From positions 248,001 to 312,000 of the forward strand of contig NZ_CP014227.1 of assembly GCF_001553545.1 (NCBI RefSeq): 64,000 bases of DNA. Reading direction: 5' to 3'. The position numbers and the translations under genes are program-made. The DNA is from Capnocytophaga haemolytica. GTDB taxonomy: Bacteria; Bacteroidota; Bacteroidia; Flavobacteriales; Flavobacteriaceae. How positions within the stretch are numbered: the first letter of the stretch is position 1; every line of letters starts with the position of its first letter. The notes below the pieces were generated by a model. It did not search any database and was not told where the DNA came from. It was given only the letters and a program-made list of their open reading frames with translations. Below, in pieces: positions 34,851-43,786 of the stretch.

Positions 34851-35442
34851 AAGTATCATCTTCTTCACCTTCTACCCACGTAGGAGGGTATACTTGCACT
34901 ACGATCTGTTGCGCTGTAGGGTCAATCTTCTCTGTGGCTATCAGCGCACTACTGCCTACTGACAGCTCCACACGCTGGTCAGCAAGTATCTTAAAGCACA
35001 CTACTTTCTCCTTGCTATTTATCTGCTTTGCCGCAGCCCTAAGTGCCCGATAATTGAGGTGCTGCTCATCAAGTGCACACCTCTTGCCACAAAAAGGCGC
35101 TACCCATCGCAGATCAATCTTCTCAGGCAATAATTGACAGACAAACCGCTCCCCTTCCTGCTCGCTTACCTCCATTTTCACATAAGTGCCTGCTGGCAAG
35201 AAAGAGTCTGCCCTCGTCCCATCAGCCTCATTGGTATAAACCCCACTGCAAGAGTAGTGAGGCGTACTATGGCAATAATTCCCCCAATAAATAGCGACAG
35301 GCATCTCCCCATAGGCTATCACCGCAATGCTACACCGCTCCCATCGCCTATCAGCGCTTATGGCAAACAATAGCTTTAGCAGCACTAATAGCAATAGCCC
35401 CGCAAGCACTCCATTTGCCACTGTAAAATATACACCTTCCAT
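34771..35442 (-). CDS. Membrane-anchored protein of unknown function
   Basis: This 223-residue protein has one N-terminal transmembrane helix (residues about 8-30, VLAGLLLLVLLKLLFAIS), then a soluble beta-rich part. The DUF3592-like order would fit but I cannot confirm it. Cys residues occur in YCHSTPHYSCSGVY and FCGKRCALD. The last 26 codons overlap yggS in another frame. It begins 6 bases after the preceding small membrane gene, so the three genes form an operon. Confidence 0.55.
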   Translation of the reverse strand: MEGVYFTVANGVLAGLLLLVLLKLLFAISADRRWERCSIAVIAYGEMPVAIYWGNYCHSTPHYSCSGVYTNEADGTRADSFLPAGTYVKMEVSEQEGERFVCQLLPEKIDLRWVAPFCGKRCALDEQHLNYRALRAAAKQINSKEKVVCFKILADQRVELSVGSSALIATEKIDPTAQQIVVQVYPPTWVEGEEDDTYGTYYREYQANRGAHHCGVRACRKGA

Positions 35443-35448
35443 ACGCTA

Positions 35449-35733
35449 TCAATGGTTAAAACCCTTAGCAAGAGCTCTGATATACCAAAAAGCAAACAGC
35501 CCCAGCAACGCCACAGGCACGCCACAAATGTCCCCTATCCACCAGAACAACCCGTTGTACTGAGGCGCTGTAAGGGCTATAACTACCGAGATAAGACTCA
35601 TAGGCACAAGCGCAAAACCTATGCACTCCAACCAATATCTCCCCACATAACGAAAATAGAGATACACCGCTACCCCCATAGCTACTATCAGCCCCACTGT
35701 TAGGAATACTGTACACTCCATAGCAATTTCCAA
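35449..35733 (-). CDS. Small three-helix membrane protein
   Basis: This protein of 90-94 residues has three hydrophobic segments (LTVGLIVAMGVAVYLYF, IGFALVPMSLISVVIALTA, CGVPVALLGLFAFWYI). No family is recognised. A second Met (35721) is an equally good start. A -7 box TACCTTTG on the minus strand lies at 35758-35751, 18 bases upstream. Confidence 0.55.
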   Translation of the reverse strand: MEIAMECTVFLTVGLIVAMGVAVYLYFRYVGRYWLECIGFALVPMSLISVVIALTAPQYNGLFWWIGDICGVPVALLGLFAFWYIRALAKGFNH

Positions 35734-35855
35734 TGCTCATTCCACGAGGGCAAAGGTACAACTTTTTTTTGAATCCACCGTAGCCTCCGCACAAAAAAAG
35801 GTTGCAAAGGACAATTACTGCCTATGCAACCTCTCATTATCATCTTATTATAGTT

Positions 35856-36407
35856 CTACTTCTCCTTCTCTTTCCCCGCTCTGCCCAATCGCCTCTTGAT
35901 AAAGGCATTCAAGTCCTTGCCTTTGACTGTGTAGGTGTTGAACAGCAGCATTGGCGCAATCACCCCGAAAGCTAAGCACAAGGTGATAAAGCCCGTCTGC
36001 AAGCCGAGTTTGATGGTCTTAAAGATCATATCCAAGTTCTCCTCGTGCGTGCCGCTTACCGTTACGATCTCCATCAAGCCCATCATAAACTCATAGCCAA
36101 ACTTACCAGGGATCATATTAATCACCGCAGGGATGGTAAAGACAATCGGCGGGGTATGCACCCTATGGGCGAAGTACACCCCTAAGAAGCCCACCACACA
36201 CGCCCCAAAGAACGAGGTGATGACGATTTGCTCAGGCATCACAGTGCCCAAGAGCATAAACTTTACCGACCAGCCAATGCCCCCTAGCACCCCTGTGATC
36301 CACAGCGCACGGCGCGGCGTGTTGAACAGCAACGCAAAACCAATAGACACCCACATCGACCAGAAGATGCGCGGTACTAACTCTACAAACGTATTAAAGA
36401 CCTCCAT
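35856..36407 (-). CDS. Threonine/serine exporter, ThrE C-terminal-like subunit
   Basis: This membrane protein of about 183 residues has four to five helices (SMWVSIGFALLFNTPRRALW, GVLGGIGWSVKFMLL, FFGACVVGFLGVYFAH, a long loop, then GFITLCLAFGVIAPMLLF). It contains the pattern FTIPAVINMIPGKFGYEFMM of the ThrE_2 (DUF3815) half. It overlaps the preceding ThrE_1 gene by 14 bases with the start at 36407. The two halves are one polypeptide in Corynebacterium ThrE and split here. Confidence 0.85.
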   Translation of the reverse strand: MEVFNTFVELVPRIFWSMWVSIGFALLFNTPRRALWITGVLGGIGWSVKFMLLGTVMPEQIVITSFFGACVVGFLGVYFAHRVHTPPIVFTIPAVINMIPGKFGYEFMMGLMEIVTVSGTHEENLDMIFKTIKLGLQTGFITLCLAFGVIAPMLLFNTYTVKGKDLNAFIKRRLGRAGKEKEK

Positions 36408-37179
36408 AACCAAACAAATATAAAGCAACGTAAAAACCTAACCCTATCATAAACACCAAGATGGCTGCGTGCGAGAGTTTTGCCATCCCCGATACGGTGC
36501 TGCCGGTGAGCATATCGATAAACCCATTGATCAGCGGCACCCCAGGCACCAACCACAGCACACTCGCCGCCAAGGCATTGCGAAACTCCAAGTCGATCGT
36601 GTAATACTCAATCAGCTTCCTAAAAATACTGATCACACACACCGATACGAAGGCTGCCCACGCCCAGCAGATGTAGACGTTGAACTTGCGCAATTGCAAC
36701 ACGCGGCGCCCTGCCAAGCCTGCCAGCGTAGCAGCAAACGACATCCCAAACTCAGCATAACTGCTCTCTTTGCCACCAAAGATGTAAGCCAACGCACCCC
36801 CAGCCACCGACACGAAGAACCACATCACGTACATATTGTAATGTGGCTTTGCCTTGATGGCAGCCACTTGCTGCTCAATCTCGTCGATGGTGAGCTTCTT
36901 CTCCTGCACCTCCCACGAGAGGATACTGATATCCGAGATAGCGTTAAAATTCACCCCGTGGTGCGGAATCATCTCCACCACCGTCTCCTTCTCGCCCGTG
37001 AGCTTGCCAATCACCGTAACAATCACCGCCGAATGCGAGTAGAACACCTCGCAATCATAGCCCAATGCCCCCGAAATCCGATCGACATTGCGCTTCACAC
37101 GCTGCGTATTCGCCCCACTAGAGATGAGCAGTTCATTAATTTCAGCGAACAATTTCGCCGCTCTTTCTATATCCTTCAT
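36394..37179 (-). CDS. Threonine/serine exporter, ThrE N-terminal-like subunit
   Basis: This 261-residue protein starts with a soluble region (AKLFAEINELLISSGANTQR, VFYSHSAVIVTV) and continues with five transmembrane helices. LVPGVPLINGFIDMLTGSTV is the conserved DUF1212/ThrE_1 motif. Together with the downstream subunit it exports small amino acids or related metabolites. A good promoter lies upstream. Confidence 0.87.
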   Translation of the reverse strand: MKDIERAAKLFAEINELLISSGANTQRVKRNVDRISGALGYDCEVFYSHSAVIVTVIGKLTGEKETVVEMIPHHGVNFNAISDISILSWEVQEKKLTIDEIEQQVAAIKAKPHYNMYVMWFFVSVAGGALAYIFGGKESSYAEFGMSFAATLAGLAGRRVLQLRKFNVYICWAWAAFVSVCVISIFRKLIEYYTIDLEFRNALAASVLWLVPGVPLINGFIDMLTGSTVSGMAKLSHAAILVFMIGLGFYVALYLFGYGGL

Positions 37180-37229
37180 AACATTCAGCTTTGAGCTTCA
37201 AGCCTGAAGCCTAATCTTAAAAAACGCCG

Positions 37230-37261
37230 CAAAATTACTAAAAACATTTCATTCTACGCAA
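37230..37261 (-). promoter_or_regulatory. Promoter of the ThrE operon
   Basis: On the minus strand TTG (37261-37259) and TAATTTTG (37237-37230) are 21 bases apart, about 50 bases before the start codon. Confidence 0.55.
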
Positions 37262-37334
37262 AAACACACTCCGATTTTTACCATTTCCACAAAGCAACCC
37301 CTCATAATGAACCTATTGCAACACCCTTCCCTCC

Positions 37335-37445
37335 GCATACTTTTGCAGTGTGCCACTTCTTTCAAAAGAGGGGTATACTGCAAACATATTGCATAAAGTA
37401 CTTTTGCTCTCTACAAATTCCTCTTTGAAGGGAGAAGTGACGTGA
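37335..37445. other. Palindrome-rich gap next to the FAD oxidoreductase copy 1
   Basis: The region holds an 8-bp inverted pair TTTGCAGT (37342-37349)/ACTGCAAA (37377-37384) around CTTTCAAAAG. A second imperfect pair joins CACTTCTTTCAAAAGAGG near 37355 to CCTCTTTGAAGGGAGAAGTG near 37421. An orphan TACTTTTG (37338-37345) is also present. No ORF is seen. Confidence 0.4.
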
Positions 37446-37475
37446 GAATGGGAGTATGTGGAAAGGTGGGGTTGT

Positions 37476-38525
37476 TTATAAAATCCGCTTAGCAAACCGC
37501 CCTATATCCATCTCACGGGCTACCGCCTCCCCCTCGAATACCGCCCCGTAGAGTACCTCAGCGAGATACGGCGCTCCCAGCACCCCACGCGTACCCAGCC
37601 CGTTGAGTATCCAAACATTGTCATATACAGGATGATGCCCCACCAGTGGACGCCTATCGATCACCGTAGGGCGTATCCCAGCCTCGTGCGCCGTAATCGT
37701 ATACCCACAAGTGATGAGCTTCTTGAGTCGCTCTATGAGCTCCTCACGTCCCGCCTCAGTGATCGTATCACTCAGGTCGTCGCGGTTATACGTAGCGCCT
37801 ATCTTGTAGCAGTCACCGCCTTCAGGATAAATCACCCCATCGCCCTTCAAGATAACCTCCACCGATAGTTCAGGGGCACAAAACGTGAGCAACTCGCCCT
37901 TGCAAGGCGCCATTGGCAGTGCCTTAAAAAACGGATTAGCAGACACCCCACAACCCTCGCAGAACACAATATGTCGCGCCTCAACACCTTTGTAACTCAC
38001 AGAACCCTTGCCAACCGATAGCGCTTCGTACTGAAACCGATAAGGATGATATACCCCCTCGCTACCCCAGCGCTGCAAACTCAGTGAGAGATATCGCTTC
38101 ACATCCATACGCCCCGTATGCAGCACCTGCCCAAAGCCAAAAGGTGCAGGCACATAAGGGCTTACCTTACCTACCAACTCCCCACTGAGATACTCCGAGA
38201 GCACAGGCTTATCCGAAGCGGCAAACCAGTTGTTCTGCTCCTCCACCGAAGCAAACCTACGTAATACCGCCATTGGATGCAGCAGTTGCGTACCCAGCTT
38301 TGCCTCCACTCCGCCGTAAAAATCGTGCAAGCAGTGTATCTGCTCCGTCGCCATCCATATCGGTGTGAAACGCTTGAGCACCACAGGGTTATACGCCCCC
38401 GCAGCCACAAGGCTCGCTGCCTGCGACCGATCGCTTATAAGGCAAAAACTCCTTCCGTACCGCTCCAAAGTATGAGCGAACGTAACCCCAGCCAAACCAC
38501 CTCCGACAATGATAAAATCAAACAT
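37476..38525 (-). CDS. FAD-dependent amine/amino-acid oxidoreductase, copy 1
   Basis: This 349-residue protein has the Rossmann start MFDFIIVGGGLAGVTFAHTL and the D-amino-acid-oxidase (DAO) family C-terminal AGIRPTVIDRRPLVG with ILNGLGTRGVLGAPYLAEVL. I set the start at ATG 38525 because the Rossmann strand begins there. A second gene at 52844 encodes the same protein in inverted orientation: the visible differences are one Lys/Arg near residue 140 and the last two residues (IL here, MR there). The substrate is unknown; it is not the MnmC C-terminal domain in any obvious way, though that family is related. Confidence 0.85.
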   Translation of the reverse strand: MFDFIIVGGGLAGVTFAHTLERYGRSFCLISDRSQAASLVAAGAYNPVVLKRFTPIWMATEQIHCLHDFYGGVEAKLGTQLLHPMAVLRRFASVEEQNNWFAASDKPVLSEYLSGELVGKVSPYVPAPFGFGQVLHTGRMDVKRYLSLSLQRWGSEGVYHPYRFQYEALSVGKGSVSYKGVEARHIVFCEGCGVSANPFFKALPMAPCKGELLTFCAPELSVEVILKGDGVIYPEGGDCYKIGATYNRDDLSDTITEAGREELIERLKKLITCGYTITAHEAGIRPTVIDRRPLVGHHPVYDNVWILNGLGTRGVLGAPYLAEVLYGAVFEGEAVAREMDIGRFAKRIL

Positions 38526-38623
38526 ACGCTCTAAACCTAAATCACGCCGCAAAGATAACACTTTCCAACGATTAAACTATCATAAAGAAATCAGAAATTG
38601 GGGAACAGAGGACAGGAAGCAGA
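37483..38623 (-). repeat. 1,141-bp inverted duplication, copy 1 (FAD oxidoreductase)
   Basis: It matches 52746-53886 in reverse orientation over the same length with no indel and only about two substitutions that I could find (Lys/Arg codon and one silent Gly codon). It covers the gene to its fourth-last codon plus about 98 bases upstream. The 14.1 kb between the copies would invert on recombination. Confidence 0.92.
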
Positions 38624-38904
38624 AACAAGCCAAGAGGTTAAGACTATAACAAAACAAGGATTAAGCCTTTACAAAGCTATTGATAGGCGTTGCTCAAGAT
38701 AGTGACTTTCATTCTTTACCCTTACTTTTTTAAAAAAATTTGTTATAAATGTAAAAACTACCTTAAAAGCTTCTATACGTTCCAAAAATGCTAATGTATT
38801 CACAATCAATTATTAAAAGAAACAGAATACAAGGTTTATTTTCCAAATAAAAGAACTTTTCTTAATAAAAATAAACAAGTAAACAAAAACAATTAAAATA
38901 AAAC

Positions 38905-38936
38905 TTGCGTAAATCATATTTATTTAGATATCTTTG
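38905..38936 (+). promoter_or_regulatory. Promoter of SusC/SusD pair 2
   Basis: TTG at 38905-38907 and TATCTTTG at 38929-38936 have 21-base spacing, 20 bases before the start. The sequence resembles the promoter at 43735. The rest of 38624-38904 is AT-rich without a gene. Confidence 0.65.
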
Positions 38937-38956
38937 CCAAAAATTTGAAGTATACA

Positions 38957-41900
38957 ATGAGAAGAAGACTATTTTGGACATTGCTATTGCTGGTGGGCGT
39001 ATGTAGCAGCGCTTTAGCACAGAATATCACTGTATCGGGGACCGTGAAGGATGATACTGGAGAGCCTCTGTTTGGGGTGTTTGTGCAAATAAAAGGTACC
39101 AGCAAAGGCGCCGTAACCGATGATAAAGGGCACTATAGCGTTGCTGCCAATGTAGGCGATGTGCTACACTTTTCGTTCTTAGGGATGAAGTCGCAGGACA
39201 AGAAGGTAACCCAAGGAATGAGTACGCTGAATATCACCTTGAAAGATGATGTGCAGGAAATTGAAGGTACCGTGGTGATGGGATATGGAGCGAAGAAGGT
39301 AGCCAGTAAGACAGTGGGATTGGCAGCTACGGTGCAAGGTGCTGATATTAAGGAAACACCTACAATCAATATAGCAGATGCACTGCAAGGTAAGGTGGCG
39401 GGTGCGGTAATTACTACTAACAGTGGTGATCCAGAGGCAGAGTCGCAGATTACCATACACGGATTTAATTCATTTGCAGCTGGGGACAAGGTCAGAAGCA
39501 CTGATGGCGACCCACTCTTTGTAGTAGATGGAGTAGCTGTGAGCAGGGCAGTGTTTAAGTCGCTTAACCCAAATGATATAGAGAGTATATCAGTGCTGAA
39601 AGATGCTGCTTCTACGTCTATCTATGGGACACGTGCTGCCAATGGGGTAATCTATATTACAACTAAGCGTGGTAAGAAAGGTGAACGAACTAGTCTGTCT
39701 ATCAGTCAACAAGTGAGTTTCTCACGTTTTGCACGTACCAAAATCTTTGATGATCTGATGACCACAGATGAGTATTTGGATTTCTGGTTAAAAACACAAT
39801 TAGACAATAGAGTTACTCCAGCATTAGTGACGCAGATAAAGGAGGAAAGTCCTTATAATACCGATTGGAAGAAGCTTTTCTATAGAGGGTTTGCACCCAC
39901 CTATCGCACCAATGTCTCGTTATCAGGAGGCAGCAATCAGACTACTTATTTTGTATCGGCGAGCTATTCAGACCAGACGGGGTTGCGTTATGGATCGCGC
40001 TACCAACGTTATACACTCAATGCCAATGTAGATACAGAAGTAAATAAATGGCTCAAGATGGGGATTAGCCTTAGTGTAGGGCACAGTGAAAGTGATACTA
40101 ATGGGGCAGGAGGAGGAGACTCTAATGGTAGCCTATTTACCTTGCCATTTTACTCCCCACGAGATGAGAATGGAAAGCTTAAAGATTATGTACTATACAA
40201 ATATAGCTCAACTCCTAATAGTGGATTCTATATGCCCGCATATAATGTAGTGAAGAATCCACGCTATGCAGAAGGAGAAGATATATTACCGATAGGTTAT
40301 ATAACCATAGAACCTATTAAAAACTTGGTACTAAAGACACAAGCGGGGATACAATATGGTGTTAATGAGAGTGAACAGAAAACCTTACCTTCTTTTGTAT
40401 TGATACAAACAGGGCAACCTGTAGGAAGCACTTCTTATACACGAAGAGGAAGCACTAAAAAGATAAACAATACATTCACCAATACGATGGAGTACCGCTT
40501 TAACCTGCAAAATAAGCATTATTTTACAGCACTTATGGGACAGGAATCAGTAAGACAAATGATAAAGTGGTTTGATGCAGTAAGGTATGGAATGCCTTTA
40601 GATGAACTATCAATGCTCAGTAATGGGACAAGGTCATTTGGGACGCCTGTTAATGATAGTAAAAGTGTACGTACCTTTAACTCACTCTTTGGGCGTATAG
40701 AATATGAGTATAATAACAAATATTTCTTAGATATTTCAGGGCGTAGAGATGGCTCTTCTATTTTTGGACGCAACAATAGATATGCTAATTTTTGGGCTAT
40801 TGGAGGGATGTGGAAGATATCAAGTGAACCTTTCCTAAAGGATGTAAAGTGGCTCACAAATTTGAGTTTGCGTGCTAGTACAGGTCTTTCAGGGAATCCA
40901 GCAGGAGGAGACTATGCTCATTTAACGATTGTAAACACGGCAATATATAATGGGGGGACAAGTTACAGCATCTTAGGTAGTGCGATAGGTAACCCTGATT
41001 TGGCTTGGGAGAAGCAACAAAAGACAACTATTGGACTCAGTGGGCGATTGTTTGACAATACTTCTTTTAGTATAGAATATTATAGTCGTATCACCCGAGG
41101 GATGCTCTTAGCATCATACATCAATAGTATGTCAGGGGCAAGTGCTAATTTTACAGATAATGCAGGAGATTTTGAGAATAGAGGTTTTGACCTTACAATC
41201 AATTCAACTGTATATCAGAATAGAGAGCATAATGTCTCCATACGTCCTTATCTGAATCTCAACTACAATGACCAACGTGTACGTGCATTAGCTGATGGGA
41301 AGGATCAACTTGTGGGGGTCAATAGTGGGAATTATGCCTATCAGACAGGCTCACCAGTGTATTGGGCATTGCCTATATTCAAAGGTATCAATCCTGATAA
41401 TGGACATCCTGAATGGTATTTACCCAATACAGATAGGATGGACACACGTACTGATGATAATGCTGTTACAGACAAATATGGCAATAATGGGACTGCTTTA
41501 ATACAGAATACAGGGAAACGTAAAGCTGCACCACTTAATGGTGGTTTTGGCTTGAATGTTACTTATGAAGGATTTACATTAGATATGGGCTTTGCCTTTA
41601 CTTATGGCAAGTATATGCTGAATTTAGATAGGAGAGCAATGGAAAACCCAGGTTCTTTTGGGATCAATAATCTCAGCAGAAAAGCCTTAGACTATTGGAC
41701 ACCTGAAAACAGAAACTCACGTCAGCCATTGATTGATCGTGCTAATTATCCGAGATTTGTAGAACAAGACACTCGTATATTAGAAGACGCTTCTTTTATA
41801 CGTATGAAAAATCTCAGCTTGAGTTATCGATTTTCAAAAGAAACAATTGATAAGATTAAATTTTTCAATGGCATAAGAATTTATGGTAGTGCCCGTAACT

Positions 41901-42013
41901 TGTGGACAATTACCAAATACACAGGGGCAGACCCTGAATATCCTAATAGTATTGCAGGGGGAGGCACTCCTCCAACAAGAGAATATACTTTTGGGGTAGA
42001 AGTTAAATTTTAA
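38957..42013 (+). CDS. SusC/RagA family TonB-dependent transporter, pair 2
   Basis: This 1,018-residue protein starts at ATG 38957 (MRRRLFWTLL) with a signal peptide ending ALAQ. A carboxypeptidase-like domain (VSGTVKDDTGEPLFGVFVQI), the TonB-box region (EGTVVMGYGAKK), a plug (DPLFVVDGV, NDIESISVLKDAASTSIYGT) and a barrel ending FGVEVKF follow. The frame is complete. It is closely related to the broken SusC gene that follows at 43.8 kb, and its SusD partner begins 13 bases downstream. Confidence 0.93.
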   Translation: MRRRLFWTLLLLVGVCSSALAQNITVSGTVKDDTGEPLFGVFVQIKGTSKGAVTDDKGHYSVAANVGDVLHFSFLGMKSQDKKVTQGMSTLNITLKDDVQEIEGTVVMGYGAKKVASKTVGLAATVQGADIKETPTINIADALQGKVAGAVITTNSGDPEAESQITIHGFNSFAAGDKVRSTDGDPLFVVDGVAVSRAVFKSLNPNDIESISVLKDAASTSIYGTRAANGVIYITTKRGKKGERTSLSISQQVSFSRFARTKIFDDLMTTDEYLDFWLKTQLDNRVTPALVTQIKEESPYNTDWKKLFYRGFAPTYRTNVSLSGGSNQTTYFVSASYSDQTGLRYGSRYQRYTLNANVDTEVNKWLKMGISLSVGHSESDTNGAGGGDSNGSLFTLPFYSPRDENGKLKDYVLYKYSSTPNSGFYMPAYNVVKNPRYAEGEDILPIGYITIEPIKNLVLKTQAGIQYGVNESEQKTLPSFVLIQTGQPVGSTSYTRRGSTKKINNTFTNTMEYRFNLQNKHYFTALMGQESVRQMIKWFDAVRYGMPLDELSMLSNGTRSFGTPVNDSKSVRTFNSLFGRIEYEYNNKYFLDISGRRDGSSIFGRNNRYANFWAIGGMWKISSEPFLKDVKWLTNLSLRASTGLSGNPAGGDYAHLTIVNTAIYNGGTSYSILGSAIGNPDLAWEKQQKTTIGLSGRLFDNTSFSIEYYSRITRGMLLASYINSMSGASANFTDNAGDFENRGFDLTINSTVYQNREHNVSIRPYLNLNYNDQRVRALADGKDQLVGVNSGNYAYQTGSPVYWALPIFKGINPDNGHPEWYLPNTDRMDTRTDDNAVTDKYGNNGTALIQNTGKRKAAPLNGGFGLNVTYEGFTLDMGFAFTYGKYMLNLDRRAMENPGSFGINNLSRKALDYWTPENRNSRQPLIDRANYPRFVEQDTRILEDASFIRMKNLSLSYRFSKETIDKIKFFNGIRIYGSARNLWTITKYTGADPEYPNSIAGGGTPPTREYTFGVEVKF

Positions 42014-42025
42014 ACAATGATAATT

Positions 42026-43528
42026 ATGAAAATAGTTAGAAATATCATAGCGATTATAGGAGTTACCTTACTACTGAACAGCTGTTATAGTTTAGACCAA
42101 GAGCCTTATGGAAGGTTTGCTGAACCCAACTCATTTAAAGATGAGAAAGACGCTCTTTTTTGGCGCAATGGGATGTATAACTATATGCGTAATAGGGTAT
42201 ATGGACTACCAATGTATATGACAGATGTACAAGCGGATATGCTCAATCTCAGATCACCAGAAACACATCCTTTAGCTGGTATACACGGCTGGAACGATTT
42301 TACATCAACAAATAACAATGTTTCATCAGTTTGGACAGCAATGTATTTGGGGATTCGTAATATCAACTCGGCATTAGAGGGCTTTAATAAGATTCCTCAG
42401 CAAACAACAGCTATTGAGCAGTATAGAGGAGAATTATACTTAGGGCGTGCTTATTATCAGACCTATTTAGTTACCCACTTTTGCAAGGCGTACAACCCAT
42501 CCACTGCTAACACAGATTTGGGTTTGGCATTGTTTGATGATGTCCTTTTCAAACAATTTCCTTCCAGAAGTTCGTTGGAAGTCACCTATAACAAGATCCT
42601 TGATGATATAGCCAAAGCAGAGAATATCCTTAGTGGTACTGCAACTACAACAAAGAATTACACCACCATAAAATACTTTAATGTGGATGCTGTAAAAGCC
42701 CTAAAAGCAAGAGTATTGCTCTACAAGCAAGATTGGGCAAATGCTTATGCAGTATCCTCAACATTGATAGAGGGAACACGGGCAAAATACCCATTGATTA
42801 CCACTAAAGAGCAATTGACTAGTGAGTGGCATACTGATGGTTCTAAAGAGAGTATTACCCAATTTGCGGGCTATGTAGATGAGCCTCTTTCTGGGGCAAA
42901 TGATATTTACCTCTCATATAACAAAAGTATGCTAAATTATTCAGCGAGTTTCCTTCCTACGAAAAGTGCGATAGATTTATATGGAGCAAATGATATTCGT
43001 AAGGATGTATATTTTATAGAAGGGAATATAAGTGGTGTGCGAGGAGTAAAAGGGATACTTGTAAATAAATATGCAGATAATGAATTGTTTAAGACAAATG
43101 CAAATACCCCCTCTTATCTCCACCAACCTAAGATATTTCGTATTGCAGAACAATACCTAATTGCTGCTGAAGCCGCATATAAAAATGGAGATGAGACGAA
43201 TGCCAAGAAATACCTTAATGAGCTTAGAGAAGCACGCGGCTATGGAGCAAACTCCGTTACCAGCACTGGAAATGATCTTTATACAGAGATCAAAGATGAG
43301 CGTACTCGTGAGCTTGCTTTTGAGGGCTTCCGTCTTTACGACCTACAACGTTGGCAGCAAGATGTTGTACGAGGAACCCCTCAATCGCTCCGTTTGATTA
43401 ATTCAAACAATCCGAGTCTTACCTATCAACTCAATCGTCCGTACACAGATTTTAAAATTGTATGGCCATTATCTCCAAAAGATATAGAAGGTGAAGAAGG
43501 TAGGCTCCAGCAAAACCCAGGCTGGTAA
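42026..43528 (+). CDS. SusD/RagB family lipoprotein, pair 2
   Basis: This 500-residue lipoprotein starts at ATG 42026 (MKIVRNIIAI); the lipobox Cys is in LLNSCYS. It has the SusD repeats (YRGELYLGRAYYQTYLVTHF, KALKARVLLYKQDWANAY) and the C-terminal RTRELAFEGFRLYDLQRW followed by NPGW. It forms a surface cap with the SusC protein upstream. A terminator follows. Confidence 0.92.
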   Translation: MKIVRNIIAIIGVTLLLNSCYSLDQEPYGRFAEPNSFKDEKDALFWRNGMYNYMRNRVYGLPMYMTDVQADMLNLRSPETHPLAGIHGWNDFTSTNNNVSSVWTAMYLGIRNINSALEGFNKIPQQTTAIEQYRGELYLGRAYYQTYLVTHFCKAYNPSTANTDLGLALFDDVLFKQFPSRSSLEVTYNKILDDIAKAENILSGTATTTKNYTTIKYFNVDAVKALKARVLLYKQDWANAYAVSSTLIEGTRAKYPLITTKEQLTSEWHTDGSKESITQFAGYVDEPLSGANDIYLSYNKSMLNYSASFLPTKSAIDLYGANDIRKDVYFIEGNISGVRGVKGILVNKYADNELFKTNANTPSYLHQPKIFRIAEQYLIAAEAAYKNGDETNAKKYLNELREARGYGANSVTSTGNDLYTEIKDERTRELAFEGFRLYDLQRWQQDVVRGTPQSLRLINSNNPSLTYQLNRPYTDFKIVWPLSPKDIEGEEGRLQQNPGW

Positions 43529-43546
43529 CCCTCCTCTTAAAATAAT

Positions 43547-43580
43547 AAAACTCCCTTGGCACAATGTCAAGGGAGTTTTT
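43547..43580 (+). terminator. Terminator after SusC/SusD pair 2
   Basis: Stem AAAACTCCCTTG (43547-43558) with CAAGGGAGTTTT (43568-43579) and loop GCACAATGT is followed by further T. Confidence 0.85.
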
Positions 43581-43734
43581 CTTTGTAATCACAAAAGAGC
43601 AACAAACTGTTGTATATATAATAATCATTAGTTAACTTACTGATAATAAGTTTTTAAAGAAGCTCTACGCAACTCCCATAGGTTTTTATCAGAAAGACAA
43701 AAACGTTAATTTCATCATAAATAACAAATATAAT

Positions 43735-43766
43735 TTGCATAAGTCAAATATTTTTAGAAAACTTTG
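43735..43766 (+). promoter_or_regulatory. Promoter of SusC/SusD pair 3
   Basis: TTG (43735-43737) and a degenerate AAACTTTG (43759-43766) have 21-base spacing. The block TTGCATAAGTCAAAT aligns with TTGCGTAAATCATAT of the pair 2 promoter, so the two promoters share ancestry. Confidence 0.45.
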
Positions 43767-43786
43767 CCGCATTTTTAACGTGAAAT

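Noticed and set aside
36469..37194. Plus-strand frame of 241 codons over the ThrE gene
   Set aside because: It is His/Arg-rich with no domain; the opposite strand encodes recognisable ThrE helices.
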